Shown here: positions 17,829 through 27,547 of the stretch, piece after piece
Layout of the letters: each line of letters opens with the position of its first letter
Position numbering within the stretch: the stretch's first letter is position 1
From: Algicola sp.
Lineage (GTDB): Bacteria; Bacteroidota; Bacteroidia; Flavobacteriales; Flavobacteriaceae
Assembly (NCBI GenBank): GCA_018222875.1
Contig: JAAEZL010000007.1
Coordinates: 6,037-52,067 of the forward strand
DNA length: 46,031 bases
Direction of reading: 5' to 3'
Made by a program: the position numbers and the translations under genes
Notes under the pieces: model-generated
What the model was told of the DNA's origin: nothing
The model's input: only the letters and a program-made list of their open reading frames with translations
Databases searched by the model: none

Positions 17829-19828
17829 TAAATATCCAGTTCAACTATCTGATTTGGTTTTACTTTTACACCTTTAGTGATGGATTGGTTTTTCACGACA
17901 CCAGCACCTTGAAACTTTACTTTTAATCCCATATTTTCTAATAATGCCAAGGCATCCATTGCTGGCAGACCAACAACATTTGGCATAATAGTCTTATAGG
18001 TATTTGCAATATTGTAGTAGTCTTCAAAAGACTCTTCAACTGCAGTGTTTACAACTTCCAGAGACTCTACTTCGTCTATTAAAGGAGTTTCGGTATATAT
18101 TTTTTGTGCTATTCTTTTAAATACAGGACCAGATACATCAGCACCATAATACCCAACTTTAGTACTAGGTTTATGAATCACAACAATGCAGGAATATTTT
18201 GGGTTATCTGCTGGAAAGTAACCTGCAAAAGAGGAGACATACTTTCTATCTTTTCTCCACTCTTCGTAATCATTATAGTCTGTTCTTGCTGTCCCGGTTT
18301 TACCTGCCATTGAGAAATTTTCTGAATACATTCTGGAACCTGTTCCGCGAACCACTATGTTTTTTAAAATATCTCTTATTTCTCCTAAGGTTTTATCAGA
18401 ACATATTTTTTGATTAAGCACCTCTTTCTCAAAAACCTCAACTTCTCTGTCAAACTCTTTAACAGCTTTTATAAATCTTGGCTTTACCATTTCGCCGTTG
18501 TTAGCGATAGCGTTGTAAAACGTCAAAGTTTGCAAAGGTGTCATTCGAAGGTTATAACCATAAGCCATTGACGGCAAAGCATTACGACTCCAGTTGGTTT
18601 TACCAGGTTCAGCAATATCTGGAATACCTTCACCTATGATTGATACACCCAAAGGTTCATGGAGATTCCAACCCTTCAATCTGTTAATGAATTTTTTAGG
18701 TTGTTTAGAGTAAGCGTCGTCAATAATTGTAGCCAAACCAATGTTTGATGATACTTCTAGCGCACGTGCCGCAGAAATTTCACCATGACCTTTTGAATCG
18801 CTAATCGTTCGACCATAAAAGCGTTTAGAGCCTTGGTATGTATTTACTATGGTTGAAGTATCAATAACTTTATCTTCTAAAGCAGCTATAAATGCCATGA
18901 CTTTAAATGTAGATCCAGGTTCATGACTTTCGCCTACGGCATAATTTAGTCGTTCGTAGTAATTTCCGTTTTTACTTCTTCCTAAATTTGAAATCGCTTT
19001 AATTTCACCAGTCTTAACATCCATAACAACAGCGCATCCATGTTCAGCTTCATAAAGTTCCAGCTGTCCTAACAACGAATGATGAGCGATATCCTGAATA
19101 TTTACATCAATTGTAGTGTAAACGTCATAACCATCTTGAGGATCTACCTGATTATAATCCACGATGGGTTTCCATTGACCGTTACCAATTTTTTGTTTCA
19201 GACGGGAACCATTAACACCTCTTAAGTATTTTACACCAAAAGCACCATCTATTCCAGGTCGCGTCACATTGCCGTCGTCGTCAACACGCTCATAACCAAT
19301 TGTACGCTCTGCAATTCCTCCCATTGGATGTTCACGTCGAGTTGTTTGCTCAACTATAAGTCCGCCTTTAATGGCAACAAGTTCTAATAATGGAAAGTTT
19401 CTTAATCTGATATAATCGGAATAGCTAATATTACGAGCTAAAAGGAAGTACCTGTTTTTATTAGTTCTTGCTTTAGTTATGGAATTCTGATGAAAACTTG
19501 AAGGTTTACCAGTGTACTTAGACAGTGAATCAGATAGCGCTTTTATGTATTTGTTGAAGGTTGCCTGTTTAGGTTGAATGGCATCAAGTCTGATATCATA
19601 TTTAGGAATAGAAGTAGCCAGCAAACTGCCATCAGCAGAATACACATTACCTCTGTTGGCTTGAATTTCGTGATTTTTTACGGTTCGTTCTTCAGCCAGC
19701 GCTCTGTAATCATCACCTTGAACAAACTGAATCGTACACAATTTGAATACAACAGCCAAAGCGAAGACAAACATACATCCAGCTATGAAATACAATCTGT
19801 TTAATATGTTAGTTTCGGTTGTTGCCAC
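17828..19828 (-). CDS. ftsI: penicillin-binding protein/transpeptidase FtsI with C-terminal PASTA domain
   Basis: SHEPGSTFKVM (SxxK), SSN, KTGTAR transpeptidase motifs; terminal PNVVGLPAMDALALLENMGL PASTA. Confidence 0.95.
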   Translation of the reverse strand: MATTETNILNRLYFIAGCMFVFALAVVFKLCTIQFVQGDDYRALAEERTVKNHEIQANRGNVYSADGSLLATSIPKYDIRLDAIQPKQATFNKYIKALSDSLSKYTGKPSSFHQNSITKARTNKNRYFLLARNISYSDYIRLRNFPLLELVAIKGGLIVEQTTRREHPMGGIAERTIGYERVDDDGNVTRPGIDGAFGVKYLRGVNGSRLKQKIGNGQWKPIVDYNQVDPQDGYDVYTTIDVNIQDIAHHSLLGQLELYEAEHGCAVVMDVKTGEIKAISNLGRSKNGNYYERLNYAVGESHEPGSTFKVMAFIAALEDKVIDTSTIVNTYQGSKRFYGRTISDSKGHGEISAARALEVSSNIGLATIIDDAYSKQPKKFINRLKGWNLHEPLGVSIIGEGIPDIAEPGKTNWSRNALPSMAYGYNLRMTPLQTLTFYNAIANNGEMVKPRFIKAVKEFDREVEVFEKEVLNQKICSDKTLGEIRDILKNIVVRGTGSRMYSENFSMAGKTGTARTDYNDYEEWRKDRKYVSSFAGYFPADNPKYSCIVVIHKPSTKVGYYGADVSGPVFKRIAQKIYTETPLIDEVESLEVVNTAVEESFEDYYNIANTYKTIMPNVVGLPAMDALALLENMGLKVKFQGAGVVKNQSITKGVKVKPNQIVELDI

Positions 19829-19832
19829 GTTT

Positions 19833-20150
19833 TCAATCTTGTGTTTTTACTTTTATTTTTTTTGGCGGAATCTCTGATATCACGATTCCTTTATCTGCTA
19901 CTTTTTTTATGATTGATGACTCCATTTTAAGTCTCATCAATTTTGATCTGCCATCTACAAACGCAGACCTTAACTCTTTTACTTCATTTTTAAGTCGTGC
20001 TATTTCATACACTTTTTGATCTGCACTATGCGAACTGGCAATCATTACTATGGCTAAAAAAGAAATGAAAATGATAATTCTCCAGTTTTTAAAGGAATCG
20101 TCACTCACTAAAAATTTACCTCTTAAAATGCCGTAAATATTTTTTTTCAT
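19833..20150 (-). CDS. ftsL: FtsL-like cell division protein
   Basis: Small bitopic protein with TM and coiled coil between rsmH and ftsI. Confidence 0.85.
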   Translation of the reverse strand: MKKNIYGILRGKFLVSDDSFKNWRIIIFISFLAIVMIASSHSADQKVYEIARLKNEVKELRSAFVDGRSKLMRLKMESSIIKKVADKGIVISEIPPKKIKVKTQD

Positions 20151-20188
20151 CCCATCGTTCTCTTCGAGACATCTTCCAAAATGGAAGA
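20151..20188. repeat. REP-like element in rsmH-ftsL gap (second partial copy of the 13551 type)
   Basis: CCCATC start followed by TCTTCCA-AAA-TGGAAGA hairpin (20172-20188). Confidence 0.65.
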
Positions 20189-20207
20189 CATTGATTGTTT
20201 AATACAT

Positions 20208-21110
20208 TTATAGCTTTTCAGCTATACGAAGCTTTGCACTTCTGGCTCTGTTGTTTCTGGCTATTTCAACTTTAGCCGGAACAATTAAATTGCCTACTTT
20301 TTTTAATGGCACTTCAAAGTTTCCAAAGACATCTCGTTCAGGCTCTCCTTCAAACATGCCATTTCTTATAAAACGTTTTACAAGTCTATCTTCAAGCGAA
20401 TGGTATGAGATTAAACTCAATCTTCCGCCTTTCACTAAAACTTCTGGTGTTTGCATTAAAAATTCTTTCAAAGCTTCAATCTCCTGATTTACCTCTATTC
20501 GTATCGCCTGATAAATTTGAGCCAGCACCTTATTTTCTTTTTTATGATTTAGAAACCGCTTCAAAGCTGTCTTTAATTGTTCACTTGTTTTTATAATTCC
20601 ATTTTTCCTTTCCTCAACAATTACTTTTGCCATAGCTGGTGCTTGCCTTAATTCGCCATACTGAAACAGGATTTGTCTTAATTGGTCCTCATCATATTCA
20701 TTTACGACGTGATAGGCAGAAATAGCATTATCCTGATTCATTCTCATATCTAAATCGGCTTCAAAACGTGTTGAAAATCCACGTTCAGCGACATCAAACT
20801 GATGAGAAGACACTCCAAAATCTGCAAGAATCCCATCAACCTCTTTAGCACCATAGAACCTCAAAAACCGCTTGACATATCTAAAATTCTCATTGATAAG
20901 CGTAAAACGAGCATCATCAATTGTATTTGCAAGCGCGTCCTTATCCTGGTCGAAAGCAAACAACCTTCCGTTAGGTCCTAATCGTTTTAAAATTTCTTTA
21001 CTATGACCACCACCACCAAAGGTGACATCAACATAAACTCCTTCAGGTTTAATATTTAAACCATCAACGGTTTCTTTAAGTAAAACTGGGTTATGATATT
21101 CCATCGTCAT
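20208..21110 (-). CDS. rsmH: 16S rRNA (cytosine(1402)-N(4))-methyltransferase
   Basis: YHNPVLLKETVDGLNI, VDVTFGGGGHSKEIL, LADFGVSSHQFD, ISYHSLEDRLVK. Confidence 0.97.
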   Translation of the reverse strand: MTMEYHNPVLLKETVDGLNIKPEGVYVDVTFGGGGHSKEILKRLGPNGRLFAFDQDKDALANTIDDARFTLINENFRYVKRFLRFYGAKEVDGILADFGVSSHQFDVAERGFSTRFEADLDMRMNQDNAISAYHVVNEYDEDQLRQILFQYGELRQAPAMAKVIVEERKNGIIKTSEQLKTALKRFLNHKKENKVLAQIYQAIRIEVNQEIEALKEFLMQTPEVLVKGGRLSLISYHSLEDRLVKRFIRNGMFEGEPERDVFGNFEVPLKKVGNLIVPAKVEIARNNRARSAKLRIAEKL

Positions 21111-21558
21111 CGTCTTGTCCCATCACTTCTTCAGCTAAATCAGCAAAATCTCCAGTAGCATCATCAATGGCCTTTTCGTACTTATCTTTATCCCAAATTT
21201 CAATAATGTTAATTGCAGAAGACACCACAACGTCTTTGGTTATCCCTGAAAAAGCAACTAAATCTTTTGGAATTAATAATCGGCCAGCAGCATCTACCTC
21301 AATCATTTTCAAACCTGCCGTAAAGCGACGAATGAAATCATTATTCTTCTTTTTGAAACGATTCAGCTTATTCACCTTTTGCATTAATGTTTCCCATTCA
21401 CTCATCGGGTAGAGTTCAAGGCATGGTTGAAACACAGCACGCTTTAAAACAAATCCATTCTGCAAAGCCGGAAGCAACTGCTTTTTTATTGCAGCAGGAA
21501 GCATGAGCCTACCTTTGGCATCTACTTTGCATTCATAAGTTCCGATTAATGGGTTCAA
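21091..21558 (-). CDS. mraZ: division/cell wall cluster transcriptional repressor MraZ
   Basis: GTYECKVDAKGRLMLPAAIK, VDAAGRLLIPKDL; first gene of dcw cluster. Confidence 0.96.
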   Translation of the reverse strand: MNPLIGTYECKVDAKGRLMLPAAIKKQLLPALQNGFVLKRAVFQPCLELYPMSEWETLMQKVNKLNRFKKKNNDFIRRFTAGLKMIEVDAAGRLLIPKDLVAFSGITKDVVVSSAINIIEIWDKDKYEKAIDDATGDFADLAEEVMGQDDDDGIS

Positions 21559-21592
21559 ACTGATTGATTTACTACAACTAACGATTAAGATT

Positions 21593-21600
21593 CAAATATA
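21593..21600 (-). promoter_or_regulatory. -7 box TATATTTG upstream of mraZ
   Basis: Minus-strand TATATTTG matching TAnnTTTG, about 35 nt before mraZ ATG. Confidence 0.55.
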
Positions 21601-21611
21601 TTGAAAATTAT

Positions 21612-21636
21612 CCCACATTTTACCACATTACTCCAC
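21612..21636 (-). promoter_or_regulatory. putative MraZ-binding region: three GTGG boxes at 10-bp period
   Basis: Minus strand reads GTGGAGTAATGTGGTAAAATGTGGG; boxes at 21632-21636, 21622-21626, 21612-21616. Confidence 0.75.
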
Positions 21637-21853
21637 TTTTGTTGATAAATTTTCGATGAACTGTTGTTTTTCAACAAATACATGAGGCTTGAAAGTGCTT
21701 AAAAAATTATAAATCAGTCAGCTATAAACAAATAATTCAGCTTTACTGCATTGTTAATATCTCATTAGTTTTCATTTGTGTTCGATTGAAATATTATGGG
21801 AATGTTTTAATTGAAATACCTATATTTGTTTTTGATCAAATGACCTATAATTA

Positions 21854-22618
21854 ATGGCGCACCATTTAAAGAAGGAAAAAGAATTTAGATATATTGAAGT
21901 TGGTGAAGGCACTCCAATTATTGTCTTACACGGACTAATGGGAGGACTCAGCAATTTTGATGCTGTTACAACTTTTTTTAGCGAAAAAGGGTATAAAGTT
22001 CTTATTCCAGAACTTCCTATTTACACGATGTCTTTACTGAAAACGAATGTCAAAAGTTTTGCAAAATACCTTCATGATTTTATTGAATTCAAAGGGTTTG
22101 ACGATGTCATCTTATTAGGAAATTCTCTTGGCGGACACATAGGATTGTATCATACAAAATTATATCCTAAAAAAGTAAAAGCGCTTATTATAACAGGAAG
22201 TTCAGGTTTATATGAAAGTGCAATGGGTGGAGGGTATACAAAACGTGGTGATTATGAAGTGATTAAGAAAAAAGCACAGGAAGTGTTTTACGACCCTGAA
22301 GTAGCCACTAAAGAGATTGTAGATGAAGTTTATGAAACCGTCAATGACAGAAATAAGCTAATAAAAACACTTGCAATTGCAAAAAGTGCCATACGTCATA
22401 ACATGGCTAAAGATTTACCTAAAATGAATTTGCCAGTTTGTATTATTTGGGGTAAAAATGACACAGTTACTCCTCCTGAAGTTGCCACAGAATTTAATGA
22501 ACTTTTACCGGATTCTGATTTGTTCTGGATTGACAAATGCGGACATGCAGCTATGATGGAACACCCAAACCAGTTTAATGATCTATTACATTCGTGGCTT
22601 AAATCACGAAATCTCTAA
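21854..22618 (+). CDS. alpha/beta hydrolase
   Basis: VLHGLMGGLSNFD, LLGNSLGGHIGL nucleophile elbow, catalytic WIDKCGHAAMMEHP. Confidence 0.9.
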   Translation: MAHHLKKEKEFRYIEVGEGTPIIVLHGLMGGLSNFDAVTTFFSEKGYKVLIPELPIYTMSLLKTNVKSFAKYLHDFIEFKGFDDVILLGNSLGGHIGLYHTKLYPKKVKALIITGSSGLYESAMGGGYTKRGDYEVIKKKAQEVFYDPEVATKEIVDEVYETVNDRNKLIKTLAIAKSAIRHNMAKDLPKMNLPVCIIWGKNDTVTPPEVATEFNELLPDSDLFWIDKCGHAAMMEHPNQFNDLLHSWLKSRNL

Positions 22619-22648
22619 TAACAATCGCTTTTGCGAAAAACTCATGTT

Positions 22649-23257
22649 ATGCTTATTAAAACTGCTGAATTTATAATAAGTAATTCTGACGTAGATAAAT
22701 GTCCGAAAGACTATTTACCAGAATATGCATTTATTGGAAGAAGTAACGTTGGAAAGTCGTCTTTAATCAATATGTTGACCAACCATAAAAACCTTGCTAA
22801 AACTTCAGGAAGACCAGGAAAAACACAACTTATAAATCATTTTCTAATTAATAAAAACTGGTTTTTAGTTGACTTACCAGGTTATGGTTATGCTAAAGTT
22901 TCTAAAACTGCTAAAAAGAAATTTCAGAAGTTTATCACTAATTATTTCGAAAAAAGAACGCAATTAGTTTCAGCATTTGTTCTGGTAGATATTAGACATG
23001 AACCTCAAAAAATTGATTTAGAATTCATGGAATATCTTGGTATAAGTGAAATACCATTTTCAATTATTTTTACGAAAGCAGATAAGTTAAAACCTAAAGC
23101 AATAGATCGTCATGTAGAAGATTATTGTCAGGAACTTTTAAAGACATGGGAAGAATTACCTCCATATTTTGTAAGCTCATCTTCAAAAGGCTTTGGACGT
23201 GATGCCATTCTTCAATTTATCGAAGATACCAATCATCAGATTAATGCGATGCGCTAA
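22649..23257 (+). CDS. engB: ribosome biogenesis GTP-binding protein EngB/YsxC
   Basis: [52 protein letters not shown] at 22649 preferred over the track's TTG at 22631. Confidence 0.95.
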   Translation: MLIKTAEFIISNSDVDKCPKDYLPEYAFIGRSNVGKSSLINMLTNHKNLAKTSGRPGKTQLINHFLINKNWFLVDLPGYGYAKVSKTAKKKFQKFITNYFEKRTQLVSAFVLVDIRHEPQKIDLEFMEYLGISEIPFSIIFTKADKLKPKAIDRHVEDYCQELLKTWEELPPYFVSSSSKGFGRDAILQFIEDTNHQINAMR

Positions 23258-23268
23258 ACTCTTTCAAA

Positions 23269-24075
23269 ATGACTGTAGATTTTTTACTTATTGGAGCAGC
23301 AAAATCGGCAACAACAAGCTTAAGTAATGCTTTAGCACAACATCCTGAAATTTGCTTCAGTAACCCGAAAGAACCTGAGTTTTTTTGCAAAGAAAACTGG
23401 AGAGACTCCATTGACAGTTATCATTCTTTATTTAAAAAAAAAACTGCTAAGTTGTATGGCGAAGGTTCTACCAACTATTCTAAATTTCCGCATTACAACA
23501 AAAATATTCATGAAGATATTTTCAACTACAATCCAAATATGAAAATCATCTACATGATGAGACATCCTACAGATCGTATTATCTCACATTATATACATTC
23601 TTATAACCGAGGTCATGAACCGATTAAGGATATAAATACAGCATTAATGTCTAATCGTCATTATTTGGATACAGCACGATATGCCATGCAAATTGAACCT
23701 TATATAAAGTATTTTGGTCGTAAAAACGTATTACTTCTTTTTTTTGAAGACTTTATTGCTAATCCGGAAGAGGTTTTAAACGTCACTTTTGATTTTTTAA
23801 AAATTAATCGTATTTCGTTGAATTTAAAATCACTAAACAGCAACAAAAGTTTTAACAGAAGAGTTTTACATCACAAATATGATAATCCTAAAACGGTATT
23901 TGATAAGATTAAAAAAGCAGTTTTGGTACTACAAAATTATTTCAATAGTGATTTTATCAGTCAGAAGCCAAAACTCACTACTGAAACCAAAGCTTTCATA
24001 TGGCATAACATTGCAAATGACATAAAAAAAATAGAAGAATTAACGGATAGGAATTTATCACATTGGACGAACTAA
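23269..24075 (+). CDS. sulfotransferase family protein
   Basis: DFLLIGAAKSATTSLSNALAQHPEICFSNPKEPEFF (5'-PSB loop) and MIYMMRHPTDRIISHY-type 3'-PB region. Confidence 0.88.
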   Translation: MTVDFLLIGAAKSATTSLSNALAQHPEICFSNPKEPEFFCKENWRDSIDSYHSLFKKKTAKLYGEGSTNYSKFPHYNKNIHEDIFNYNPNMKIIYMMRHPTDRIISHYIHSYNRGHEPIKDINTALMSNRHYLDTARYAMQIEPYIKYFGRKNVLLLFFEDFIANPEEVLNVTFDFLKINRISLNLKSLNSNKSFNRRVLHHKYDNPKTVFDKIKKAVLVLQNYFNSDFISQKPKLTTETKAFIWHNIANDIKKIEELTDRNLSHWTN

Positions 24076-25166
24076 TTTTTCACATCTAATGCGTCTCTAA
24101 GGGCATTTCCAATTAACATAAAAGCCATAACCAGAATCATGATACACAATCCCGGAATTAATGCTAAATAAGGTTTTCCTAAAATAATATAATTATAATG
24201 GTCTTTAATCATTGCTCCCCAACTTGACATAGGAGGTTGGGCACCTATACCTAAAAAACTAAGTCCGCTTTCAATCAGAATTGCTGCTGCAAAATTAGCT
24301 GCAGAGATTACAATAATTGGCGCCATTATATTTGGCAGGATATGTTTTGTAATAATTCTGTAATCATTGAATCCCAGAGCTCTTGCTGCTGTTACATATT
24401 GCATTTCTTTTGCACTTATAATTTGCCCTCTGACAACTCTTGCTACTTCAACCCACATGGTTAAACCCACAGCAATAAATACTTGCCAAAATCCTTTTCC
24501 TAAAGCTAATGTGATGGCTATCACTAGTAACAAGGTAGGAATAGACCAGGTGACATTAATTATCCACATAATAAAAGCGTCAATTTTTCCACCGTAGAAT
24601 CCAGCAATACTTCCCATCACTATACCTATAACTAAGGAAATAAATACTGCTATAAAACCAATAAAAAATGAAATTCGAGAACCTATTAATACCCGACTTA
24701 AAAGATCTCTTCCATATTTATCAGTTCCAAAAATGAAGGTTTTTTCTTTAATATAATGTTGATAATCCCTATTCGGAAATCGACTTAAGTCTATTGATTT
24801 TTCAACACCAATTAATCCATCTGAAGCATATTCAGTGTAATTTAATGTATGGTCATCAACAGTGTAATTTGAAATAGGTATTTCTGTATCTGTTTTTAAC
24901 TTTCCAAAGAACACCTTAGAAAAAAAACTTTGCTCAATGTTTAATTCTGAAGGTAAATTTAACAATGTAACTTTAAAACCAGGAGGTTTAGAATGAATTG
25001 ATAAATGCATTTGATTTGCATTTTGAGAATCATCTGGCGCAAGCACATATGCAAAAACAGAGATAAAGCCAATGCTTACAATAAGCCAAAAACTTAAAAC
25101 GCCCCAAAAGTTTTTTTTGAACTTTTGAAGCGCCAATTTTGTTAATGAGCCATTGTTATTACTCAT
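24072..25166 (-). CDS. ABC transporter permease (DppC/OppC type)
   Basis: FGTDKYGRDLLSRVLIGSRISFFIG, AARALGFNDYRIITKHILPN EAA loop. Confidence 0.92.
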   Translation of the reverse strand: MSNNNGSLTKLALQKFKKNFWGVLSFWLIVSIGFISVFAYVLAPDDSQNANQMHLSIHSKPPGFKVTLLNLPSELNIEQSFFSKVFFGKLKTDTEIPISNYTVDDHTLNYTEYASDGLIGVEKSIDLSRFPNRDYQHYIKEKTFIFGTDKYGRDLLSRVLIGSRISFFIGFIAVFISLVIGIVMGSIAGFYGGKIDAFIMWIINVTWSIPTLLLVIAITLALGKGFWQVFIAVGLTMWVEVARVVRGQIISAKEMQYVTAARALGFNDYRIITKHILPNIMAPIIVISAANFAAAILIESGLSFLGIGAQPPMSSWGAMIKDHYNYIILGKPYLALIPGLCIMILVMAFMLIGNALRDALDVKN

Positions 25167-25167
25167 A

Positions 25168-27345
25168 TTAATTTTTTACAGATGTCGCTACTTTTGATTT
25201 GATTCCGTAAGTCATTTTTAAATCGTTTAAAACATTGAGTGCTTCTTCAATATACACATCTTTGCTTAAGCTTGTGTGCCAGCGCTCACGTTTTTCTTTT
25301 AACACAGAATCTTGCTCCATTAACTTTAACTCTTGAGTTAAAGACTCAAATGTTAAGTTAGTTTGATATTTTGAAAGTTCTTCAAAACGTTTTGCTTCTG
25401 ATTCACTATCATTAAGAGACGCTTTGTAATCGTTATAATTCAAAGAAAACAAATCCTTGTCTCTGATCTTTTTAACCCATTTTGCATTTTCATCAATAAG
25501 CTTTAACTGTTCGTTATTAGCCATACGCTCTTTACTTTTTGCAATGGTCATATCATAATCAAAATAGCTATCCCAAACCTCATATTGTGCTGGTTCAATC
25601 TGACTCCATGGCAACGGGTTTTCCTCATTCTTTTCACCTATATCAATGTAACTGTATCGATTTGGAATAACGACATCACTTTTAACTCCTTCTAACTGAT
25701 TTGAACCACCATTAATTCTATAGAACTTTTGAATGGTCATTTTTAAAGCGCCAATATCTCCACTAGTATTATTTCTAACCATACGGTTAAGGTCAACAAC
25801 TGTTTGAACAGTTCCTTTACCAAACGTTTGATCGCTACCAATGATAATTGCTCGTTTATAATCTTGCATTGCAGCAGCCAGAATTTCTGAGGCTGATGCA
25901 GAGAATTCATTAACTAAAATAACTAACGGACCGTCCCAAACTATTGATCTGTCTCTGTCCATTAATACCTCTTTTGGTTCTCCCGAAGTTTTAACCTGTA
26001 CAACTGGACCTTCTTTTATAAAAAATCCTGCCATATCAACAACAGTTTGTAGAGATCCTCCTCCATTATTTCTTAAATCGAGGACTAAACCTTCCATTCC
26101 TTCGGCTTTTAATTTTTCAATTTCAAGCTTCACATCAGAGGCAGCATTACGATTGTTAACATCATCAAAGTCTACATAAAATCTTGGCAAATCAATAATA
26201 CCATATTTTTTTCCATCTTTAATTACTGTAGATGATTTGGCATAGGTTTCACCTAATTCGACGATATCTCTTGTAATTGTTATATCCTGTATAGTACCAT
26301 CCACTTTTTTGACTGTAAGCGTAACGTCAGTCCCTTTAGGACCTTTTATAAACTTAACAGCGTCACTGGTTCGCATACCAACAACATTTAGGGCTTCCTC
26401 TTCATCTTCCTGCTTTAGTTTTAATATTTGATCATCTACTTCAAGCTCTTTCTGTCTCCATGCTGGACCACCAGCTATGACTTCCATAATGGTGATAACA
26501 TCCATCTTTTTTTGAAGTCTTGCTCCAATTCCTTCAAAATTACCTGAAATATCGGCATCAAAACGCTCTTTATCTTCAGGCTCATAATATGCGGTATGTG
26601 GATCGTATTCGCGAACAATAGCATTTACATACACAGAAAGTAGGTCTTTTCTTCGTCTGTCTTCCATATATTCATATAATTCATCTAAAGATTTTAAAGT
26701 AATTTCACGGGCTTCAGCTTCAAGTTCAGCTAAAGATTTTTCAGTAAAATCCTCATCTTTTTTGTCTTCGGAATCCTTTTCGTTTGCTCTTTTGAGATCT
26801 CTTTCTTGCTGAGCAATTAAATCATCATAATTAGCAATCGTTGAAAATTTAAGCTGATGTCTCCATCTTTCTTTTAACTCCTTTTTTGAATTAACATAAG
26901 TCAAATCTTCGTATTTAGTAGAAAATTCTTCATTAACAGAAAAATCAAAAGGGTTTTTCAATACCTCTTTGTAAATCTCTTTAGACTCAGCCAATCGTTG
27001 TAAATAGCGTTCGTAAGTAATGTTAAAAAAGCTAACATCATAGGCTTTGATTTGGTCGTCTAAGTCTGTTTTATATTTTTCAAATTCCTTGATGTCGGAC
27101 GCATGAAAATAGCGTTTTAAAGGATCCAGTTGTTCCAAATAATCATCAAATACTTCTTGCGAAAAATCATCGTTAATATCTTGAGGACTAAAATGTCCTT
27201 CATCAAGCAAATACGTTACTAATTGAATAAGTAGTTTATCTTTATTTGGGTCTTCAAATTTTTTGGATGTAAAACTGCATGAAGCAAAAGCCAGCAGTAA
27301 CACCAAAAGCAATAATTTAAAATTTCTTTGCATAATATTTTTCAT
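25168..27345 (-). CDS. carboxy-terminal processing (tail-specific) protease
   Basis: PDZ plus S41 motifs GMEGLVLDLRNNGGGSL, VNEFSASASEILAAAMQDYKRAIIIGSDQTFGKGTVQ. ATG at 27345 (MKNIMQRNFK, lipoprotein-like signal) preferred. Confidence 0.94.
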   Translation of the reverse strand: MKNIMQRNFKLLLLVLLLAFASCSFTSKKFEDPNKDKLLIQLVTYLLDEGHFSPQDINDDFSQEVFDDYLEQLDPLKRYFHASDIKEFEKYKTDLDDQIKAYDVSFFNITYERYLQRLAESKEIYKEVLKNPFDFSVNEEFSTKYEDLTYVNSKKELKERWRHQLKFSTIANYDDLIAQQERDLKRANEKDSEDKKDEDFTEKSLAELEAEAREITLKSLDELYEYMEDRRRKDLLSVYVNAIVREYDPHTAYYEPEDKERFDADISGNFEGIGARLQKKMDVITIMEVIAGGPAWRQKELEVDDQILKLKQEDEEEALNVVGMRTSDAVKFIKGPKGTDVTLTVKKVDGTIQDITITRDIVELGETYAKSSTVIKDGKKYGIIDLPRFYVDFDDVNNRNAASDVKLEIEKLKAEGMEGLVLDLRNNGGGSLQTVVDMAGFFIKEGPVVQVKTSGEPKEVLMDRDRSIVWDGPLVILVNEFSASASEILAAAMQDYKRAIIIGSDQTFGKGTVQTVVDLNRMVRNNTSGDIGALKMTIQKFYRINGGSNQLEGVKSDVVIPNRYSYIDIGEKNEENPLPWSQIEPAQYEVWDSYFDYDMTIAKSKERMANNEQLKLIDENAKWVKKIRDKDLFSLNYNDYKASLNDSESEAKRFEELSKYQTNLTFESLTQELKLMEQDSVLKEKRERWHTSLSKDVYIEEALNVLNDLKMTYGIKSKVATSVKN

Positions 27346-27547
27346 AGTAAATCTTTTATGTAACACAACAAAATTTGGTTTCAAATTAACCTCAATATGT
27401 AATGACATAGAATTTTATAATTTCTACTAAAGTAAAAGAAAAAACCATGCCAATAAAATCAAGTGCTACTAATTTTTTGTTAAACCTTTATTTATAGGAT
27501 TTTCAAGCGTCTTTGTGTACTTTTGTGAATATCAAAAAATTAGATTA

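Noticed and set aside
9977-21412. Overlapping ORFs at 9977, 15201, 16557, 18104, 18199, 19574, 19819, 20251, 20405, 21167
   Set aside because: Lie wholly or mostly on the opposite strand or an alternative frame of confident dcw genes; composition is shadow-like.
21638-21678. TTTGTTGA...TCAACAAA inverted repeat upstream of mraZ
   Set aside because: 8-bp AT-rich arms in an AT-rich intergenic region; could be chance, not enough to call an operator.
24367-24597. Plus-strand ORF in the ABC permease gene
   Set aside because: Antisense shadow of a confident CDS.
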